In this document: one piece after another, positions 59,906-64,000 of the stretch
Position numbering within the stretch: position 1 is the first letter of the stretch
How the letters are laid out: each line of letters begins with the position of its first letter
Source: Daedaleopsis sinensis
Taxonomy: Eukaryota > Basidiomycota > Agaricomycetes > Polyporales > Polyporaceae
Direction of reading: 5' to 3'
DNA length: 64,000 nt
NCBI GenBank assembly: GCA_033807695.1
Contig: CM066306.1
Span: forward strand, 2,790,001 to 2,854,000
Translations under genes and position numbers: made by a program
Notes under the pieces: model-generated
What the model was told of the DNA's origin: nothing
The model's input: only the letters and a program-made list of their open reading frames with translations
The model's database searches: none

Positions 59906-61179
59906 ATATTGCCTGATCGCAGGTCATAGAGCAGGTAATACACGAACGGACATACTAGGAGAAAGGGGGCAGGGAGGGAGAGGAGAAAGGGAGCCGCCGC
60001 ACACGGGTGGCGATCACAATGTGCGATCTGACGTTCCTCGGAGGACCGTGCGGCATCTGCCACCAGCCAGGCCGTGCTGTCAAAGAACGCGTGAGCAATA
60101 GCGGGGCGGTCGTAACATACAGTAGCGAAAAGCTGCTAACCTCTGCGGCACGCATTGACAGGTCGGTCGCACGCGAATTTGGCGCACATGTACGGGGATC
60201 TAATACGAAGGAGGTATGGTCAGCAACGGAGAACATCGGACGAGACGTCGGTTGGCACCTATACCATTCCGTGTGAGAACTGGATTCCATGAGTCGGACC
60301 TGTGAACCACACATCAAAAAGTGAGACCGAGAGCAGAGAGATGTGCATATACTCACCTAGAGGACTCGATCACATAGCTACCGCATACAAAAGATGCAGT
60401 GAGCATGTACGTGCTCAGTCAGCATGAGTGTGGTGACCGGTGGAACAGGAGATGTCACGTACCTGTGTCTAGGTTATGCGCTGTGCGAAGTGTCGAGCTG
60501 CGAGAGGATGAAAACTGGTGTGAGTGAGTAGGCACAAATACAGTGAACCTGAGCGGTGACGACAGGTTCAAGGATGAGGAGTGCTTACGGAGACGGTCAA
60601 TGGCAGAACGGACGGTCGAAATATGTATAGTACGTTGCGGCCCATGGCAAGCGCGTTGGAGCCGGTGGCTGAGTCGGCTAGACGACGAGGAAAATATTAG
60701 ATGAAGTGAGCCTGGCTCAACCGAGGTGGAGCAATGGACAGAGACACACCTACGCGTCTTACAAAAGAGACCATATTGGGGCTCTAAAACGCGCAGTGAG
60801 CAGTGAAATACGAGACACATGAGCATCGGGGCCAACAACGACAAAGACGAGTGGAAGCAAGAGATGGTCACACAAGCCGAGGACACAAAATATCGGACTA
60901 TAGAGACGCATATAGTCACTGACTCTTGGGCTTGTGAGCCGACACGGTAATGTCTGGGAGGAGATACGGCCTGTGGGACTAGAATGCATGCCGGCCGTGC
61001 TTTGAGAGTGTTCCCTGGCCAGGAAGAAAGGGGAGGAGATGATCGATCGCGTGGGGGGGGAGGGGATGGTGGTGGAATGGAAAGAAGCAGTGCGGGGCCC
61101 TCCATAGTCGCACTGTCGTCTCGCTTTAAGCACGAGCGCTTGCTCTCGCGTCATTATTATTAGCGCCTGCCACTTGGAA
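59906..61179. other. Stretch without a supported gene
   Basis: Long minus-strand open frames (for example 60455-61105) are Ser/His/Arg-rich and low in structure. They look like chance frames and lack recognisable domains or splice coherence. Confidence 0.4.
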
Positions 61180-62900
61180 GTGAGAATATTGGTCCTCTCC
61201 TCCTCCTGCAGCACCCTCCTCGAGCTCCATCGTCTCCCTCCCTTGGGACAAGGCCGGGATCCAGTCTGTGAACGAGAAGCAGCGCCAGGAGCGGCGGACC
61301 CGTCACCAGAAGGAGAAAGACTGGCAGAAGGATGGCAGCAAGACAACACATGAGGGCCGCAAGCTCGATGCGGCGTATACGAACGACCTGGCCTCCGCTA
61401 TCGCGTTCACCGCGGCCACAGAGGAGCTGACTGAGTACTGAGGACACGGCAGGAGGCTCTGGCGCGGTCGAACACGTGCTGAAGAAAACGAAAGGTGTGC
61501 AGACACAGCCCGTGCGAGTCGGCTCACAGGCTCTGACTTCGACAGGTATCTTGTGTTGGACGGCGGGGTACAAGCTGCTGTCCGACAAGCCGACGACAAT
61601 GTCGGCTGCAGCGGGCGTGGTCGGGCAGCAGATTGCGCCGTGGATGGAGCTCGACTGGAAGATCTCCCGGGTCCCCACGCAAGCCACCCCTTCAGCCCCA
61701 GCCCAGCGCCGCCGCGCACCTCAAGCACAAGCGCACACTCATGCCCTGGCCCGCACACCCCGCACACCCGCCCTGCCCCTCGTTGCGTCACAGCATGTGT
61801 TGCCCAGCGCCCCGCCGTCCTCGCACACGTTTGGCTCGCGCCCGTCCATCAGCAGCCGCGACTCTGGCTTCTCGCAAGACGGCAACCACGACATCAGCTT
61901 CATGATGCGCGAGCTCGAGGACAAGTGCCGTGCATACCCTGCACTGGCGCACGCGTCTGCGTCCCCGGCGGTGCCCTCGATGCGCTTCAAGAGCTCGGAC
62001 GGGTTCCTCAAGCGCGACTTCAAGTTTGGCGGCAAGCCGACTGCACAGGACACAACCACGACCATGGAGTCCGAGTCTGACGCGAGGCCACTGACGCTTT
62101 CGGACATCATCCCGCCGCTCTCTCACACCCCCGCACGCATTCACACAGCTCACTCGTCGAGGAGGACAGCTCCGTTCTCAAGTCGATCATGGCGAAGGCG
62201 ACCGAGATCCTGCCGGGAGAGGCCCAGGGCCACACACGCACCAACTCGAACGCCAGCTCGCAGCGTCGTGCCAGAGCAGACGACAGCGCCGGCATCCCAA
62301 GGCCGCTCGCGCGCAGAATCTACCCTTGGCTTCACCGGTTCGACTCGTTCGACTCGGTTCAGCGCAGGTTCGAGTTCGGGCCCAACCGTCATCTACCCGG
62401 CGCCCGACACCGTTTTCCGCCCCGCGCGCGGACACGCGCATGCACACGACATGTCCGTTTTCAGCATTCCGTGTCTTCGTACGGTGCTGTCGTGCACTCG
62501 GGCGCGCCCGACCCGTTCCGGGGTACGCACCCGGCGAGCCCAGCCGCCCGTCGTCCATGGACGATATCTCGACCTCGATGTCCATGTCCGTCGACGACAC
62601 GGTCTCGTTCCTGCCCCGCAACCACGTGCGCATACGCAGCGAGCTTCTACTTCCAGACGTCGCACGCAAATGTCAACCCGAACGTGAGGATGATCCACCC
62701 GTACTGTCGTGCCAGTGGACACCGCCGCGGGTTGTCTGCGATGTCCGTCGCGTTGACCCTGCCCCCAATCAGCCTGTACAACTGCAGTTTCGCCCACCAG
62801 CATCAGCACCGGCGGAACGAGTCGAACGCGAACGTGAGCTCCGTCGCGCTCTCGTGCGCGATGCGCAGCGCGGGCGGCAGACGGGCGGCATAGGCACAGC
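61180..62900 (+). pseudogene. Decayed Ser/Pro-rich coding region of unknown family
   Basis: Protein-like segments occur in changing plus-strand frames. They include NEKQRQERRTRHQKEKDWQ with AFTAATEELTEY, then SRDSGFSQDGNHDISFMMRELEDKC, then VLKSIMAKATEILPGEAQ, FTGSTRSTRFSAGSSS and SMDDISTSMSMSVDDTVSFL. The frame changes too often for introns to explain, so this is probably a dead gene. The Ser-rich composition with MRELEDKC and SIMAKATEI suggests a disordered regulatory protein. I could not name the family. Confidence 0.4.
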
Positions 62901-63886
62901 ACGCGCTTGACTAATGTGAATGCTTCTCCGGGTGTTGCTTTCGCTCGTGGTTGCTCACTCGCTTTGGTCACAGTCCGTGAGCAGTCGATCTTCAACCGCC
63001 CCGCTCCTGCCGGCCGTTCGCGCTCATGCACCTGAACATCGGCTTCGTCTGGTACCAGTGACACACCCCCGCTCTCGGCATCAGACAGCTCTTCGGTCTT
63101 TGGCGCGACCATCCGTAGATTGGTTCGAGAACCTCAGGGTTCTGCTATGGTGGCTCGTCATTAGTACAAAGACTTCCTCAGCTTCGACTCCTGTACGGAC
63201 TCGGAGCCTGCTAAGATGGACTCGAACGCAACCCGGCTGCTTGCGGACAATTCAGCTGCATGCAACTTGCAGCGTATGCACATGTACCGTGTAGTGCGAG
63301 CTTTATATTATTATGCATTGAATTGGGAGCGATTCAACAGGTCCGAGGATATCCTGTCCGACGCTGGGTAGCCAACAGACATGTGGACATGAACTTGGAA
63401 ACATGAGGCGGGAAACGTGAGCGCACCAACGTGACATGCGCGCGAGCCTGGATCGTGCGGTTGGGCTGGGGACGGGCGGAGGGACGGGTACTGCTAGCGT
63501 ATATGCGGGACCGAGTGCGAGTGCGTGGGGAAACGTTACGGGTAAACAACTAAGCAAGATACGACGCCAAGGGTAATGTAGGGGTGCTCGTGTGGGGTGA
63601 TGTCCGCGTCCTAGTCCCGAGGGAGAAAGCGAGGAGGGACACGGTGGAGGACGGGAGAGGAAGAGGAATGCGCGCGACGTGAGGACAGAACAAACGGTCA
63701 ATGGGACTGGAGATGGAGATGGAGATGAAGGTACCTGTGGTATGCATGTCCGATTAAAGAGGGGAAACGTAACTACCGCATGCCTATCAAGGTTCGTATG
63801 TACATCGAGGGGGTCGTGGTCGTTCGTCGTGACAGACACAGAGTCGGGAAATCAGACCCAAACAGGTGTGCCTACCGTACAACACA
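62901..63886. other. Stretch without a supported gene
   Basis: No ORF with recognisable features. This is probably the 3' region of the gene at the right edge. Confidence 0.35.
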
Positions 63887-63887
63887 C

Positions 63888-64000
63888 CTAGTACCCGTAC
63901 CCCTGCTGCGGCGCCGCCGCGCCCGGCGGGAGCGAGAAGTTGCGCGAGTACCGGTTCGCGTTCTGCGGCTGCGGCGCCTGCGACGTCGCCCGTCTCCCCT
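63888..64000 (-). CDS. 3' end of a minus-strand gene (partial)
   Basis: The last 37 or so codons on the minus strand read QAPQPQNANRYSRNFSLPPG, then an Ala/Gln/Gly/Tyr end QQGYGY, and stop at TAG 63890-63888. The upstream part lies outside the window. The Gln/Gly/Tyr-rich end is typical of RNA-binding or prion-like proteins, which is only a hint. Confidence 0.45.
   Translation of the reverse strand, partial: GRRATSQAPQPQNANRYSRNFSLPPGAAAPQQGYGY

Noticed and set aside
60455..61105. Minus-strand ORF of 216 residues
   Set aside because: The composition is Ser/His/Arg-rich without structure. It overlaps other open frames and lacks any family motif.

Overview
The window is nuclear DNA of a filamentous basidiomycete, most likely a wood-rotting agaricomycete (polypore-like). 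The reasons are many short GT-AG introns of about 45-80 bp, a class II manganese peroxidase, a Tad-like LINE with an RNase H domain, a Ty1/copia element, and dense intron-rich housekeeping genes. No prokaryotic signals, rRNA or convincing tRNA genes were seen.

Region 1 (1-19 kb) is conserved housekeeping DNA. In order it holds a CLIP-170-type CAP-Gly protein (-, running off the left edge), mitochondrial ribosomal protein bL34m (+), a CLASP-type TOG-domain protein (-), a trans-3-hydroxy-L-proline dehydratase (+), an OM14-like membrane protein built from two repeats (+), a short manganese peroxidase with 14 exons (+), eIF3c (+) and eIF2B gamma (-). The two initiation-factor genes converge with 141 bp between their stop codons.

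Region 2 (19.4-39 kb) is a gene torn apart by nested retrotransposons. A gene of unknown family (called partner gene A here) has its 3' exons at 19.4-20.45 kb and its 5' exon at 38.75-39.04 kb. The 18.3 kb between them is a LINE (20454-38752, 15-bp target-site duplication, poly-A end). A full-length, nearly fresh Ty1/copia element (22131-28551, 5-bp target-site duplication) sits inside the LINE. The break in exon 2 is clean: 23 nt on one side plus 104 nt on the other give 127 nt, the exact length of exon 2 in the intact paralogue 4 kb away.

Region 3 (39-50.6 kb) is a recent gene-family expansion. Four tandem kinase-like genes (K1-K4, all +) are each followed by a decayed minus-strand module. 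K1 and K2 each stand head-to-head with a member of the same unknown family (partner A and intact partner B), with about 430 bp between start codons in both cases. This repeated kinase/partner pairing is the best candidate in the window for an undescribed system.

Region 4 (50.6-64 kb) is gene-poor. It holds a broken HSP70 copy, a 651-residue uncharacterised protein (-), a broken GH2 beta-mannosidase C-terminus, an AT-rich patch with many GCAATG-type words, a decayed Ser/Pro-rich coding region and the very 3' end of a minus-strand gene at the right edge.

Exon boundaries were worked out by eye from GT/AG sites and frame continuity, so individual splice sites may be off. No database search was run, and family names come from recognised motifs.
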